Positions 34,056-45,360 of a stretch of 64,000 nucleotides of DNA are shown in pieces. The notes under the pieces were generated by a model that saw only the letters and a program-made list of their open reading frames with translations, was not told the DNA's origin and made no database searches. The position numbers were made by a program, and so were the translations under genes. Source of the stretch: Orientallactaga sibirica (Eukaryota > Chordata > Mammalia > Rodentia > Dipodidae); assembly GCA_036365145.1 (NCBI GenBank), contig JAEOAD010002183.1, forward strand, positions 1,612,001 through 1,676,000. Reading direction: 5' to 3'. Numbering within the stretch: position 1 is the first letter of the stretch; each line of letters begins with the position of its first letter.

Positions 34056-36035
34056 TCAGAATATAAGAAGAGTTAATAGTTGACTTTTTAAAACAAGTTG
34101 TGAAGGAAATCCATCTATAATACCTGTTGTCTTGGTGATTGTACTTAAGGGTTTTTTTTCCACTGTATTCCAACATGAACTCCAAAGCCCAGAAGTTGCC
34201 TCCATGGTTCCATTGAAAATTCTCCTCAGACAGACATCTCTTTTGTCTGGATATAAACTTTTAAATTTTCTTTGCTTTACTATCTTCATATATATTTCCT
34301 ATGCATTAAGGCTCTAGCTTTATTTCTAAATTATCTTTAAAAGATCATACAAAACTTTGCCTTACAGATTTTCACTTTTATTTTATCTACAATAGTGGCT
34401 GAGAATTCTGTTTTCTTGTGGCTAATTTTACTTTATCCTTTTTATTTACTTATCCTGACTATCATAGATTTACTTTCATTGACTTCCTAAATTGGGGTAT
34501 TAAGTCTTTCCCCTGGACGTATCTGTCCTGAGTTTTCCCACTTTCTCCATATTCTCCCTCCACCACTACATAGCAAAGAAGTGTACACTTGATTTGTCTA
34601 TAGACATGGCTTTGAAGATGCCAGTTTTATACTTATTTGATGTTGATTGATCAAATCAGAGGATAGGACAAGTAAATTAAGCCACAGGAACTATATGTCA
34701 GAAATGTGAACAATTTCCAGGACATTTACTTGGAATGTCTATGGAGAGTGGGGATGCTCATGAGTAAAGGGTATGGTGAAGACATCAGATGAATGATAAA
34801 GAAGGTTCCATTGCTCCATTGCCAGGGCTTTGAAAACACAAAACACCAATCATCAAAGGAATAAAGAACTTGAGAGTAAGGGGTGAGGGGTGAGGTGAGA
34901 TCAGAAGGCTCTGGTCATAAAACCCAAAAGAAGGTGCAAATTCATCAACAATTATCTGGAAAGGGAAAGCTTAGATTTGACTAATGAGTATAATCTATCT
35001 AATAAGTATATATAAAAGCTATCTTCAGAAGATAAGCAAGAGGGAACTTGAACCTAGAACAGATGGGGCTTGAGTATGTTCTCTGCAGACTCAGCAAGGG
35101 GCTGGATTCTTTTCCTAAAGAGTAGAGAAAGTCACCTGAAACAGCAAGGCCTACATGACAAGGTAAAGGAGATGACGATGTCTGAAGATGAGACTCAAAG
35201 CTTTGACTATAGAAAAGAATGAGTGAGCCCATTGTTTCAAGGGGTTTCAGGCTTAGAGTTTTCACTGTTGCCTTCACTCACTTGCTGTATTTTGCTGTCC
35301 TCCATGCTCTGAGTCAGCTAATGTAGGAATTCCTCACTTTCATCCTTTGTTCTGTTCCAGCTGCTGAGAGCTCTGGAGATCATAATGATCACATGAAATG
35401 CTATATGTGGAAGCACCCAATAAACAGAAGACCATAGTGCATGCTGCCCCTCCAAATTAATACTGGTTTTCTCGGATGCCTTAATGCCTTTAATTCTCAC
35501 CCTCTGGTTATATAAAGGTAAAATAAATCCACAGGGTGACATCATAAGATTTTAGGAATGATACATCTTTCAATAAACATTTATTGAGCATACACTCAGC
35601 TTTGGGGCCTAGGCTAAGTGCTGGGAAGAAGAGAGAATGGAAGCTATTATCTGTGCTAACAGGGGAGGTAAAGGCTTGTCAAACCTGACAGTCAAATCAT
35701 CTCTATGCCAATTTAACTCTAGGGAAGCAGGCTCTCTTTCAAAAAAAGTTATGAATCTACAGATATGAATTCAAGTATAAAAGAGGAATTTTATTATAAG
35801 AAAATTACAAATTTGAAGAATATCATAAGCATCACAAAATTCAGAGCAGGGTTAAAACAACATACCATTTTCACCGACAACCTGTCTAACAAGCTAGTCT
35901 GTATATTCATTGATCTTTTTATATATCAATGAATTCTATATCTCTTCCTATAGAGAAAATAGAAGTGTGAGGCAGCTTTCCTCTAGCAGAACTCGCTGAG
36001 TTTTTTTTTCTAGCAACATCTATTTCTTTCTGTTT
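34056..36035. other. Mostly unique stretch, no gene seen
   Basis: About 2 kb. The only repeat recognised is an L2-like fragment listed separately at about 35567-35640. A 92-codon minus frame at 34999-35277 and a 75-codon one at 35318-35545 have no recognisable features. Confidence 0.45.
35567..35640 (+). repeat. Ancient L2-like repeat fragment
   Basis: 'caataaacatttattgagca' followed by 'ctaggctaagtgctggg' matches the same mammal-wide motif as 1930-2050. Confidence 0.5.
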
Positions 36036-36110
36036 TTAAATTTATTTTTATTAGATATAGACATACTTAGTATGTAAACAACACATGTTGGTACCATTGC
36101 TACACCAGCC
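36036..36110 (-). mobile_element. L1 3'-end fragment, minus strand
   Basis: 'ttattagatatagacatact' and 'aacacatgttggtaccattg' resemble 37075-37120 ('catcatgtgttggtaccatc'). Very short. Confidence 0.4.
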
Positions 36111-36886
36111 AGCTAGTGCCACTTAATGCTTTGAAGTAATAATGGACTACATAAATATAGGCCATGAACTCTAATTAGGTGTTATCTCAACTACCTGATC
36201 TGGACCCCAACATTCTCTTAGCCTCTGCGAGCTCCCAAAACCAATACAAGTAGAGAGCAGCAAGGATAACAGTATAAAGAGACACAACTCCTAATAATTA
36301 AAATAGATGGCATGTGCCAGTTTGACAAACACCTGTGACTTCATGAGCACACGTGGCATAGGTCCTTTAAAGGAGCCTTTGAAAATGAAGGACGATCATA
36401 CATAAGCTTTCTAACTCCCATGTTAATCCACCCCTGGTGAACAGATAGGAACCTTAAAGTGAATAAAAGATCTCATCGTGATATCAAACTTTGAGCTGAC
36501 TCTTGAAAGATAAGGCCACATTTTAAAGGAGGTCCAAGAAGGTATAATAAGAGGTCAAAGAAGGGAACCCAGGTGATAACGTCTTTACAGGGTTTAGTGA
36601 ATCTCAGCCAAGGTCCATTAACTAAGCTTAACTATTATAACAGGTTCGAGCAGATAAAAACATGAAGAAGCTATTAGATTTGGCAGCTGAGAAGTCACGT
36701 GGTAACCTTTGTCAGTGAAGTCTCCATGATGCAGTGGGAGCCAAAACCTGATCAGCATGCTGATTGTGAATCGATTGTAAGAAAGATTCGTTTTCTTCAG
36801 GAAATATGCCTAATAAGGGAAGAAGAAGATATTACTGTGGTTAAAATAAACCTTGGGGATAAGGTGATCTTCATTAGTATTATTTT
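36111..36886. other. Unique stretch, no gene seen
   Basis: No repeat and no credible gene. A 96-codon frame (36699-36989, +) runs into the TG-rich SINE on its right, so it is not convincing. Confidence 0.4.
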
Positions 36887-36887
36887 C

Positions 36888-37058
36888 CTCTGTGCATGCA
36901 TGTGTATTATGTGCACATGTGTGTGCATGCATGTGGAGGCCAGAGGACAGTATCAGGTATCTCATGTTTATTTGAGATACAGTGTGTAAATATTTGACTG
37001 GCTGGTCAACGAGCCTCCGCCTCCCTCCTGCAGCGATCACAAGCACATATGGCCACAT
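36888..37058 (-). mobile_element. B4-like SINE without its head, minus strand
   Basis: A TG-rich stretch, then 'gtggaggccagaggacagta' and a B1-like complement ('gcctccgcctccctcctgca'). The tRNA head is missing where the L1 begins at about 37072. Confidence 0.6.
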
Positions 37059-38115
37059 CTCTCTCTTTCTTAAATTAAGAACATACTTTGTATGGATACA
37101 TCATGTGTTGGTACCATCTTTTTCCTCCTCCCTGCCCCCATTCTGGTGGAGGCCCACCTCAGTGGGGTTGGGAGTTATGTGTTATGGGAGCAGCAGTTAC
37201 TGGGGGAGGCAATACCTCTGGGTATGACATCCCAACCTGTGGCTCTTACAATCTTTCCACCCCCTCTTCTGCAAAATTCCCTGAGCCATGTTGGGTGTGT
37301 TTTAAGTCTTCTTCAGTGATGAGCTCTTAGGAGCCTCTGGGTCTCTGCTTTGGTAGGTGTTGAGTGTCCTTAGTGTCTGTCTCCTTCATTCCGACTGATT
37401 GACAGGCTCACCATGGAATCAGCACTCTTGCTTGTCTCTGGAATTCCTCTATGGATTCAGCTGGACCATGGCGGAAATGCAAGGGGTTGTTTATCTTCTT
37501 GGGTCTTGCTACCTTCTGAAAAAGAAGAGCAGATTTTCCAAGAGAGTGAAGTCAGCATAGGCTAAATTGGATAAGCGTTATTAATTTAGGAAGAGTTTGA
37601 TGGATGTAGCACCTCTTTTAGCCAGACTAGTGGGACTTGACATTGGAGAGCATAATCTTTGTCTCCATAGGATTCAGACCTGGTTCTAGATATGAGTTCT
37701 TTTCCACTGAGCAGATCTCTTAGCCCATCAGAAAACCATTGGTTACTACAAAGACTGTGTGCCACCATTGCTCTGGTGTGTACTTCTTGTCAAGCTGTCT
37801 GCTTCTGTATAGCTTAGATCTGTACTTGCTTACATGGTTGTCAGCCATTTTCCCCTTGTAGCTCATGTAGCACTTTCCAGCACTAGATGGGCTAACTGTG
37901 TGGGAACTGGCTGTCTTCCAGATTCCACCCAGGTCTTTCTGTGTTCTGTGCCAACAGCATATGGTATCTTCCAAAAAAAGGATCTTAACTTTTTACCTCA
38001 GGTGCTTTGACAGAATCTAGTCTTGTTTTGGGCAGATCATAGGTCTCTCCAATCAACAGCACAATGCATGTAGCACTGACTTCTGGAACTGAGAGTTATA
38101 GGTAAGAGCCAGAAT

Positions 38116-38160
38116 TTTTTTATTAATTTATTTATTAGCAACAGGCAGACAGAGAGAAAT

Positions 38161-38196
<36 letters not shown>

Positions 38197-38348
38197 GGCA
38201 CACCAAAGCCTCCAGCCACTCCAAACGAACTCCAGATGCATGCGCCCCCTTGTGATCTGGCTTACATGGGTCCTGGAGAATCGAGCCTTGAACCAGGGTC
38301 CTTAGGCTTCACAGGCAAGCGTTTAACCACTAAGCCATCTCTCCAGCC
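38116..38348 (-). mobile_element. B2-like SINE in the L1 3' UTR, minus strand
   Basis: Contains a GA run of about 17 units (38159-38193) and the head complement 'ctaagccatctctccagccc'. It has an extra block near its B box ('gaatcgagccttgaaccagg') shared with the copy at 50795-51026, so the two belong to one subfamily. Flanks 'gagccagaat' and 'aagccagaat' are the likely duplication. Confidence 0.93.
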
Positions 38349-40086
38349 CAAGCCAGAATGCTTTTAGGTTAGGCTAAATCCCACCCTCTCCAAGACCCTT
38401 CTTTTCAGACACTCCCCCTATCCTCCTGTGGAGGGTTATGTCTTTTGTTCTACCTTCAAGGAGAAAGTTTTCTATGATACCAGTTGATTTGGGGTTTAGT
38501 TTTGTGTTTATTTCATCCCAACCTCCCCTTCCACTCCCCCCAAACTTTTCCATCCCTATTGTCTGGGCCTTAAGTTGCCTATCCAGTATATCAGCAACTC
38601 AAGGTGATCCAGGTTAGGAACCGCAAATAAGCGAGATAGATCATGCTTCATTTGTCTTTCTCTAATTGTGTGTTCACTGAGTGTGATCTGTTTTCAGTCC
38701 ATCCATTTTCCTACAAATTTCATCTTATCATTTTTTTTCTTATTGCTGAGTAGAATTCCATTGTGTAAATGTACCACAACTTTGTTATCCATTTGTCCAA
38801 TGATGGGAACCTGGGTTGATTCCAGTTCTTACCTATTATGAATTGAGCAGCTATAAACATGGTGGAGCAAATATCTGTGATCTGAAATGTGGAGCTTTTA
38901 GTGTAAATGCATAGTAAGATAATAACTGGGTCTATTGGTAGCTCTATATTCATCTTTTCATCTCTATATTGATTTCCATAATTATTGTACAAGTTTGCAT
39001 TCCCACCAAAAATGAATGAGAGTTCCTCTTTCCACACATCCTCACCAACATTTGTTGTCATTTGATCTTTTTAATGATTGTCCTTACTGGAGTAAGGTGG
39101 AATCTCATAATTGTTTTAATTTGCATTTCCCTGGTGGTTAGGGATGTTGAACATTTTCTTAACTGTGTGTTATCCATTTGTATTTCTTCCTGTGTGAACA
39201 CCCTATTCAGTTCTCTATCCCATATTTTGAGTGGTTGTTTGATTTTTTTATTGTTTAGTTTTTTGAGTTCTTTGTAGATTCTAGATATTAGGCCTCTGTC
39301 ATTGGTATAGCTGGTGAAAATTTTCTCCCATTCTGTGGGCAATCTACTGGCTCTGTTTTTCTTATGCTTGTGTGTGCAAAAGCTTTTTAGGTTCATGAGA
39401 TTGTATTGGTTGAGTTACTTTTAATTTTCTGGAAGTACTGGAGTATTGTTCAGGAAGTCTTTTCCGACTCCTGTCTTATGTAGAGTTCCTCCTATTTTTT
39501 CTTCCAGTAGTTGAAGTGTTTCCGGTCTTTTATTGAGGTCTTTAATCCATGTGGGGTTGATTTTTGTGTATGGTGAGATGAGTTGGGTCTAGTTTAATTT
39601 TTCTACATGTGGTTATCCAATTTGTCCAGCATTTATTGAAGATGCTATATATTCTTCAGTCTACATTATTGGCACCTTTGCCAAAGATCAAGCAGCTGTA
39701 GCTACTTTTCCTAAGGTATGGGACTTCAATTCTATTCCATTTGTCTATATTTCTATTTTTATGCCAGTATCATGCTGTTTTTGTTACTATGGCTTTGTAA
39801 TATAGCTTTTGATCAGGTATGGTGATATCTCCATAGGTCTTTCTTTTCATGAGGATATGTTTGGATAACCAAGACCTGCTGCCATTCCGTATGGATTTTG
39901 AGACCATTTTTTCTATCTCTATGAAGAATGATGCTGGGATTTTTATTGTTATTGCATTAAATCTTTATATGCTTTTGGTAAAATTGCCATTTTTACAATA
40001 TTAACTTTACCTATCAGGAGCATGGGAGGTCTTTCTATCTGGGGAAACCCAGTAGCTGTCTTGGATCAACAACTCATTGTGAAATT

Positions 40087-40200
40087 TGTGTGTGTGTGTG
40101 TGTGTATGTGTGTGTGTGTGTGTATGTTCTTTATTTTGTATTCTGAAGGAATGAGTGCTATCCCACCCTTACCCTCCCATCCCACCCTCCCAATTGTCTG
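40087..40200. repeat. (GT)n microsatellite plus foreign sequence in ORF2
   Basis: The GT run at 40087-40126 has one TA interruption. It is followed by about 70 bp ('gagtgctatcccacccttac') that does not fit L1 ORF2 order. Confidence 0.8.
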
Positions 40201-40321
40201 TTCAGGGTACTTATTGAGGAAGTTTTGAGATGGAGAATTTCAGGTCACTTATATATACAATCATGTCATCTGCAAACAGGGCTAACTTGACTTCTTCCTT
40301 TCCAATTTGAATTTTATCATT

Positions 40322-40780
40322 TGACCAACAGTAAATGATTCCAATTCATCTCCAGAATTGGTTTTCATTAGTTTTTTTATTTTTAGCCATCCTTCAGTAA
40401 GGGGTAAAGTACTAGTCCCTTGTGTTTATAGTTGCATTGGGATTTTACATCATGATTGGGGATGTTGAGTCTTTTCATTGTGGGGTAGTTTGTATTTATT
40501 AAGTGAATAAAGTCTCTGTTGGTATTTGTCCCAGGGGTTTGATGATTTCCTTTTGTATTTCCCTTTGATTTCTTCCTGTTGCTTGAGCTAGTTTGTGGAT
40601 GAAAAGCTTTTTCAGATGGATCATTAGATCCCAATGGTTCTTGATTGTTTAATTTCTAAGCTATTGGGGTACTGGAAGTCTTTTCCCTTTTCCTATGTCT
40701 CTAAGGTTCCAGCTATTTTTCCTGGTGAGTAGCAGAGTTCCTGGTTTGATTTCTGATCCATGTTATCCCAGCACCATTTT
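40322..40780 (-). mobile_element. Out-of-order L1 fragment inserted in ORF2
   Basis: Just past the FADD region the L1 order breaks. The stretch 40560-40780 ('aaaagctttttcagatggat', 'tatcccagcaccattttttg') resembles a more 3' part of ORF2 on the same strand. L1 order resumes at about 40780 ('gaatttggtaggcttgag'). The source of 40322-40560 is unclear. Confidence 0.5.
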
Positions 40781-40862
40781 TTGAATTTGGTAGGCTTGAG
40801 CTGTAGTTACTTACCCAAGCAACTATGTTCTTCCATTGGAGGTGAGAGTTGGACACTCCTGC

Positions 40863-41278
40863 TGTGGTAGTTTGAATATATGGTCCCCAATGTATCATTC
40901 AGTGTTTTATTGAAGAAGTATATAGTTTGCATCAGCAATCACCTTGCTAGAGGCAATGTCACTGGGGGCTGGTCTTAAGGTGTGGTGATGGTTTGAGATT
41001 CCATTGTAAAGATATGTAAAGTGTGCCTATCATGTCATCTGCATGATGGAGTTCCTGAAGTGTTGCTGTGCTGTGTATCCCTCTTTTCTTATTGGCTGAT
41101 GGTTTTTCTCTCTCTTGCCTGGTCCTATGAGAGCAGGCCAGGTGTGGTGATGGTTTGAGATTCTATGCCTTTATGGAACTTCCCCTGGATCTGTAAGCTT
41201 CAGGAAATAATATCTCTTCCTCCATAACTGTGCCTGGTCTGGAAGTTCATCTCAGTGAACCTGAAGCTGCCTGCTACA
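40863..41278 (+). mobile_element. Solo MaLR LTR with 5-bp TSD inside L1, plus strand
   Basis: Bounded by TGTGGTAG and CTACA, with identical 'cctgc' at 40858-40862 and 41279-41283. L1 order continues across the site ('ggacactcctgc' then 'cttgttcctgatctc'). The LTR therefore postdates the L1. It holds two similar inner segments ('aggtgtggtgatggtttgag' at about 40979 and again at about 41142), a small internal duplication. Confidence 0.88.
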
Positions 41279-43317
41279 CCTGCCTTGTTCCTGATCTCAA
41301 TGGAAATTACTTTAGTCTCTCTCCATTAAATACTACTTGGGCTTTGGGAGCTTTGTATATAGCCTTTATTATGTTGAAATATTAACCATCCATGCCTATT
41401 CTCTCCAATGTTTTGATCATGAAGTGATGTTGTATTTTCTCAAAGGCATTTTCTGCATCTATTGAAATGATCATGTGGTTTTTGTGTTTAAGCTTGTTTA
41501 TGTGGTGTATTACATTGACAGATTTTCACACGTTGAACCACCCCTGAGTTCCAGGGATGAAGCTACTTGATCAAGGTGGATAATGCTTTTGATGTACTAT
41601 TGAATTTGGTTTGCAAGGATTTTGCTCAGGATCTTTGCATCTATGTTCATCAGGGAAATAGGCCTATAATTTACTTTTGTTGTGGCATCTCTGCCTGATT
41701 TTGGAATTAGGGTGATACTAGCTTCATAGAAGGAGTTGGAGATCTCTCCCTATTCTCTGGTTGTGTGGCACAGTTTGAGAAAAAATGGTTACAGTTTTTC
41801 CATGAAGGTTTGATAGAATTCAGCTGAGACACCATCTGGTCCTGGACTCTTCTTTTTGGGGAGGTGTTTGATTACCTCTTCAATATTGAAGGGTGAGATA
41901 GGGTTTTTAGGAGATTAATCTGCTCTGGGTTTAGTTTTGGTAGGTGGTATGTGTCCAGGAATTCATCCATTTCCTCCATATTCTCCTGTTTTTTGGAATA
42001 GAGGTGTTTGAAATAAGTCCTGATGATTCTCCCAATTTCACTTATGTCTGTTGTGATCTTTCCTTTTTCATTTCTAATTTTGTTAATTTGAGACTTCTCT
42101 TTTTTTCACTTGATCAGATTGGCCAGAGATTTATCAATTTTTGTTAATTTTTTCAAAGAACCAGCTCTTGGTTTCATAAATTTTCTTTATTGTCTTCTTA
42201 GTTTCCAATTCATTAATTTCTGCTCTGATCTTAATTATTTCTTTCCATCTGGAGCTTATCAGGTTGGCTTCTTGTTTTTCCAATACCTTTAGGTGGATGG
42301 TTAGGTTAGTAATTTGGGATCTCTCTGTTTTTGTTATGAAGGCATTTAATGCTATGATTTTTCCCCCAAGGACTGCCTTCATTGTGTCCCATAAGTTTTG
42401 GTATGATATGTTCTCATTGTCATTCAATTCTAGAAATTTTGCAATTTGATTTTTTATTTCATCCACAACCCATTTATTGTTTAAAAGTGTGTTGTTCAGT
42501 TCCAAGAGTTGGAGGAATTCCTGGCATACTTTTTGTTGTTAATTTCTAGCATTACAGCATTGTCTTCTGATATCATGCAGAGAATTATATTTATTTTCCT
42601 GAAAATATGGAGGCAGGCATTGTGGCCCAATATATGATCTATTTTAGAGAAGGTTCCATCAGTTGCTGAGAAGAATGTGTAATCTGTAGATTTGGGGTAG
42701 AATGTTTTGTAGATGTCTGTTAGCTCTAGTTGCTCTATGGTGATGTTGAGCTCTCTTCCTTCCCTATTAATTTTCTGTTTGGATGATCTATCTATTGCTG
42801 ATAGTGGAGTATTGAAGTCCCCAACTAGGATGGTGTTGGTGGTTATTTCTGTTTTGTTGTCAAGTAGTTTTTGTTTTATGAATTGTGGTGCACCTGTGTT
42901 TGGTGCATAAAGATTGATGATTGTAATATCCTCTTGTTGGATTATTCCCTTGATAGGTAAGAAGTGGCCTTCTTTGTCTTTTTTGATTACTTTTGGCTTG
43001 AAGTCTATTTTATCTGATATTAGTATAGAGACCCCTGCTTGTTTCTTATTTCCGTTTGCTTGGAATTTCATTTTCCATCCTTTCACCCTGAGGCGTCTAT
43101 GTTTGGTGGTGAGGTGGGTTTCTTGAAGACAGCAGATTGAGGGGTCTAGTTTTCTGATCCATCCTGTCAGCTTATGTCTTTTGATGGGTGAATTAAGGCC
43201 ATTAATGTTAAGAATTAGAACTGTGAGGTTTGATTTAATCCCTTCCATCTTGTGGTGGTTTGGTATTTTTTGGACTTTGAAGGTTTGTTTTGTTTTGAGT
43301 GCCTTCTCTGAGTTTGG

Positions 43318-44467
43318 TTATTGTGATCTGCTTCTTGTAGGTTCGTGAGGTTGGTTATTTGATTCTTCTGGGTGGAGAATTCCCTGAAGTACTCTCTGTA
43401 GGTTTGGCTTTGTGTTCATAAAGTTGTTTAGCTGGGTTTTATCATGGAAACTTTTTCTTTCACCATCTATTATGAAGGATATTTCTGTTGGGTAGAGTAG
43501 TTTGGGTTGGAAACCATAAGTTCTTTGACTTTTCTTTGTTCCATTCCAGGCCCTTCTGGCTTTGAATGTTTCCATTGAGAAGTCTGAGGTAATTCTGATG
43601 GGGTTACCTTTATATGTAATGTGTTGTTTTCCCCCAGCTGCTTTTAGGACTCTCTCTTTGGTATCAATATTTAGGGTTTTTATGATAATATGTCTTGGAG
43701 AGTTTTGCCTTTGGTCCAGTCTGCTTGGAGTTCTGTTAGCTTCTTGTACCTTGATGGGACTTTCTTTTGAGAGATTGGGAAAGTTCTCTTCAATAATTTT
43801 GTTGAATAAATTGTTGATTCCTTTGGTCTGAATTTCTTCCCCTTCTGGTATCCCCATGATCCTAATGTTGGAAATTTTAAGGCTATTCCACATTTCCCGC
43901 ATGTTCTGTTCACAAAAGTTTTTGAACTTACTGAAACTTTAAGATTCATATGCTTCTTTTTCTGTTGTGTCTTCCAGTTCTGAGTTTCTATCTTCCACCT
44001 GGCTGACTCTATTCTTGAGAGCGTCTATGGAGTTTTGGGTTTGTTCATTTTTCAACTGCTTTTTTATATATAGTTTCCAATCCTCTGTCAAGTTCCTTTT
44101 TCACATCATTTTCTGATTGTTTTAGTGCTTCTTGGAATTCATCCTTGCATTTATTTATGCCATTATTGAGCTTAGCCATCTGGTTATTGAGGTTCTCTGT
44201 TTTTTCACTCTCCTTCAGCTCATTTAACTGCTTTTGGAGCCCTTCCTGGCTCTTTTCTATTATATCAAATCTTGTGAGAACAGCATTCATACAATTATTG
44301 GCCCTTTGTTGATTTTCTGCAAGTTCTGCTATTTTCTTGGCTAGGGTTACATTGCTTATGTCTTCATTTTGGGGTTCTGGTCCTAATATCGCTTCTGTGT
44401 TTTGGTTAGAGACATCCATTGCGGGACTGGGCGGTCTTATTGGATTTACTTGCATTTGATTTTTCAT
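43318..44467 (-). pseudogene. L1 ORF1 (RNA-binding protein), broken
   Basis: ORF1p forms coiled-coil trimers that coat L1 RNA. The start at 44467 opens 140 codons with a leading disordered part (MKNQMQVNPIRPPSP) and a heptad-rich coil (about residues 80-135). That frame stops at 44045. The rest lies in two other frames: 43949-43680, and 43902-43318 with the RRM-like ISNIRIMGIPEGEE and the C-terminal domain around LYPTEISFIIDGERKSF. At least one frameshift and one stop break it. Confidence 0.88.
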
Positions 44468-45335
44468 GTTATTTCTTTTGTGTTATGGTCTGCCCATCAC
44501 AGTGTATGAATCTTATTAACTATAGCAGGAAGCTGTAGTTTACCTTCAAGTGTCTTCAGCTCGGAGGGTGGGTGGTAGGGCAGTGCAGGGACCCAGTTGG
44601 CTGGGTTACCTGTGGGAGCAGAGGGTTGGGTTGTGGGGCAGTTCAGGGACCTGGGGGGGTGGGGCTATCCTCCTATGTGGAGGGCGGGGGGGGGGGTGGC
44701 CTAGGGACCCAGTTGTCAGGGCTTCCCGGTGACACAGAGGGCCAGGGTGGGGTGGCACAGGAACTAAGTGGGCAGGGCTACCCGTCAACTCTGAGGGTGG
44801 GGGTGTGGGGTGACACAGTTTCCTGGTGGGCCAATGTGGAAAGTGGGGGGCGGAGCAGCATGTGGACCAGGTTGTTAGGGCCACCAACCCATTCAGAGGG
44901 TGGGGAGGTGGAGCCAGAACTCAGTGGGTGGAGCTACCCACTGATGTGGAGGACAGGGTGGCATGAGGTCCCAGTGGACGGGGCTCTCTCTTGCTGGGAG
45001 GGTGTGGAGAGGGGGGTGCTCTAGCAAGGGAATCAGGTGGACAGGCTTCCCACCCCAGTGGAAGGTGGGGGGTGGGGGGTGGGGCAGCATGGGGACCCTG
45101 TAGGTGGGGATACCCACTGGAGAGGAGGGTGGGGATGGGGTGGAGAGGGGATGCAGTATGGGGCACTACCCTTGGGCAAGGAGGAAGTTAGGGCTGGTGG
45201 TCCCCTGAGAGCGTGGGAATCGGAGGATTTGTTACTCAGTGCCCTCCCAGACCCCTGTGTGCCTTAGAGAACCCTAAAGCGCTTTCCTTTCCTTCTGTGC
45301 CAGGTGGAGACATGATTATATGGATGCCATCTTGA
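44468..45335 (-). promoter_or_regulatory. L1 5' UTR / internal promoter, GC-rich
   Basis: A stretch of about 870 bp before ORF1, strikingly richer in G and C than the AT-rich surroundings. On the + strand it is strongly G-rich. The middle is a tandem array (44566-45190). The segment 45190-45335 ('gccctcccagacccctgtgt', 'gatgccatcttgaccag') is not repetitive and would hold the L1 5' edge. Confidence 0.75.
44566..45190. repeat. Minisatellite-like tandem array in the L1 promoter
   Basis: About ten or eleven degenerate units of roughly 45-65 bp. A unit (+ strand) runs 'gagggtggggtggggcagca', then 'tggggacccagtgggcgggg', then 'ctacccactgatgtg'. Unit starts can be picked out near 44566, 44624, 44681, 44737, 44795, 44898, 44951, 45000 and 45060. 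Open frames of up to 150 codons through it are a by-product of low complexity. Confidence 0.8.
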
Positions 45336-45360
45336 CCAGAAGTCCAATCACATGCTTCTT

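Larger units (their letters stand above)
38718..43248 (-). pseudogene. L1 ORF2 (endonuclease-reverse transcriptase), broken
   Basis: ORF2p normally nicks DNA and reverse-transcribes L1 and SINE RNA. The start at 43248 opens a 250-codon frame to 42496 that covers the endonuclease. Visible are NINGLNSP, the QETH glutamate, GDFNTPLS, and KIDHILGH with the catalytic Asp-His pair. The linker continues at 42505-42134 (ending near ETKSWFFEKINK) after a break. The reverse transcriptase FADD motif lies near 40270-40285, and the C-terminal part (39396-39058 and 39061-38720) includes WYIYTMEFYSAI. Several stops, frameshifts and insertions separate these parts. Confidence 0.9.
37072..45335 (-). mobile_element. 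Near full-length L1, minus strand, with nested insertions
   Basis: In minus-strand order: GC-rich 5' UTR with tandem units (45335 to 44468), ORF1 (44467-43318), a 69-bp spacer, ORF2 (43248 to about 38718) and a long 3' UTR (about 38717-37072). It is interrupted by a SINE in the 3' UTR, a GT repeat and foreign sequence in ORF2, and a MaLR LTR. Both ORFs carry frameshifts, so it cannot move itself. The left edge is not marked by a clean poly-T run or duplication, so the exact 3' end is uncertain. Confidence 0.88.

Noticed and set aside
44572..45024. 150-codon Gly/Trp-rich open frame
   Set aside because: It comes from the G-rich tandem array of the L1 promoter, and several frames on both strands are open there.
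44550..45300. CpG island of a host gene promoter
   Set aside because: The sequence is G-rich but poor in CpG, and it sits exactly upstream of L1 ORF1, so it is the L1 5' UTR.
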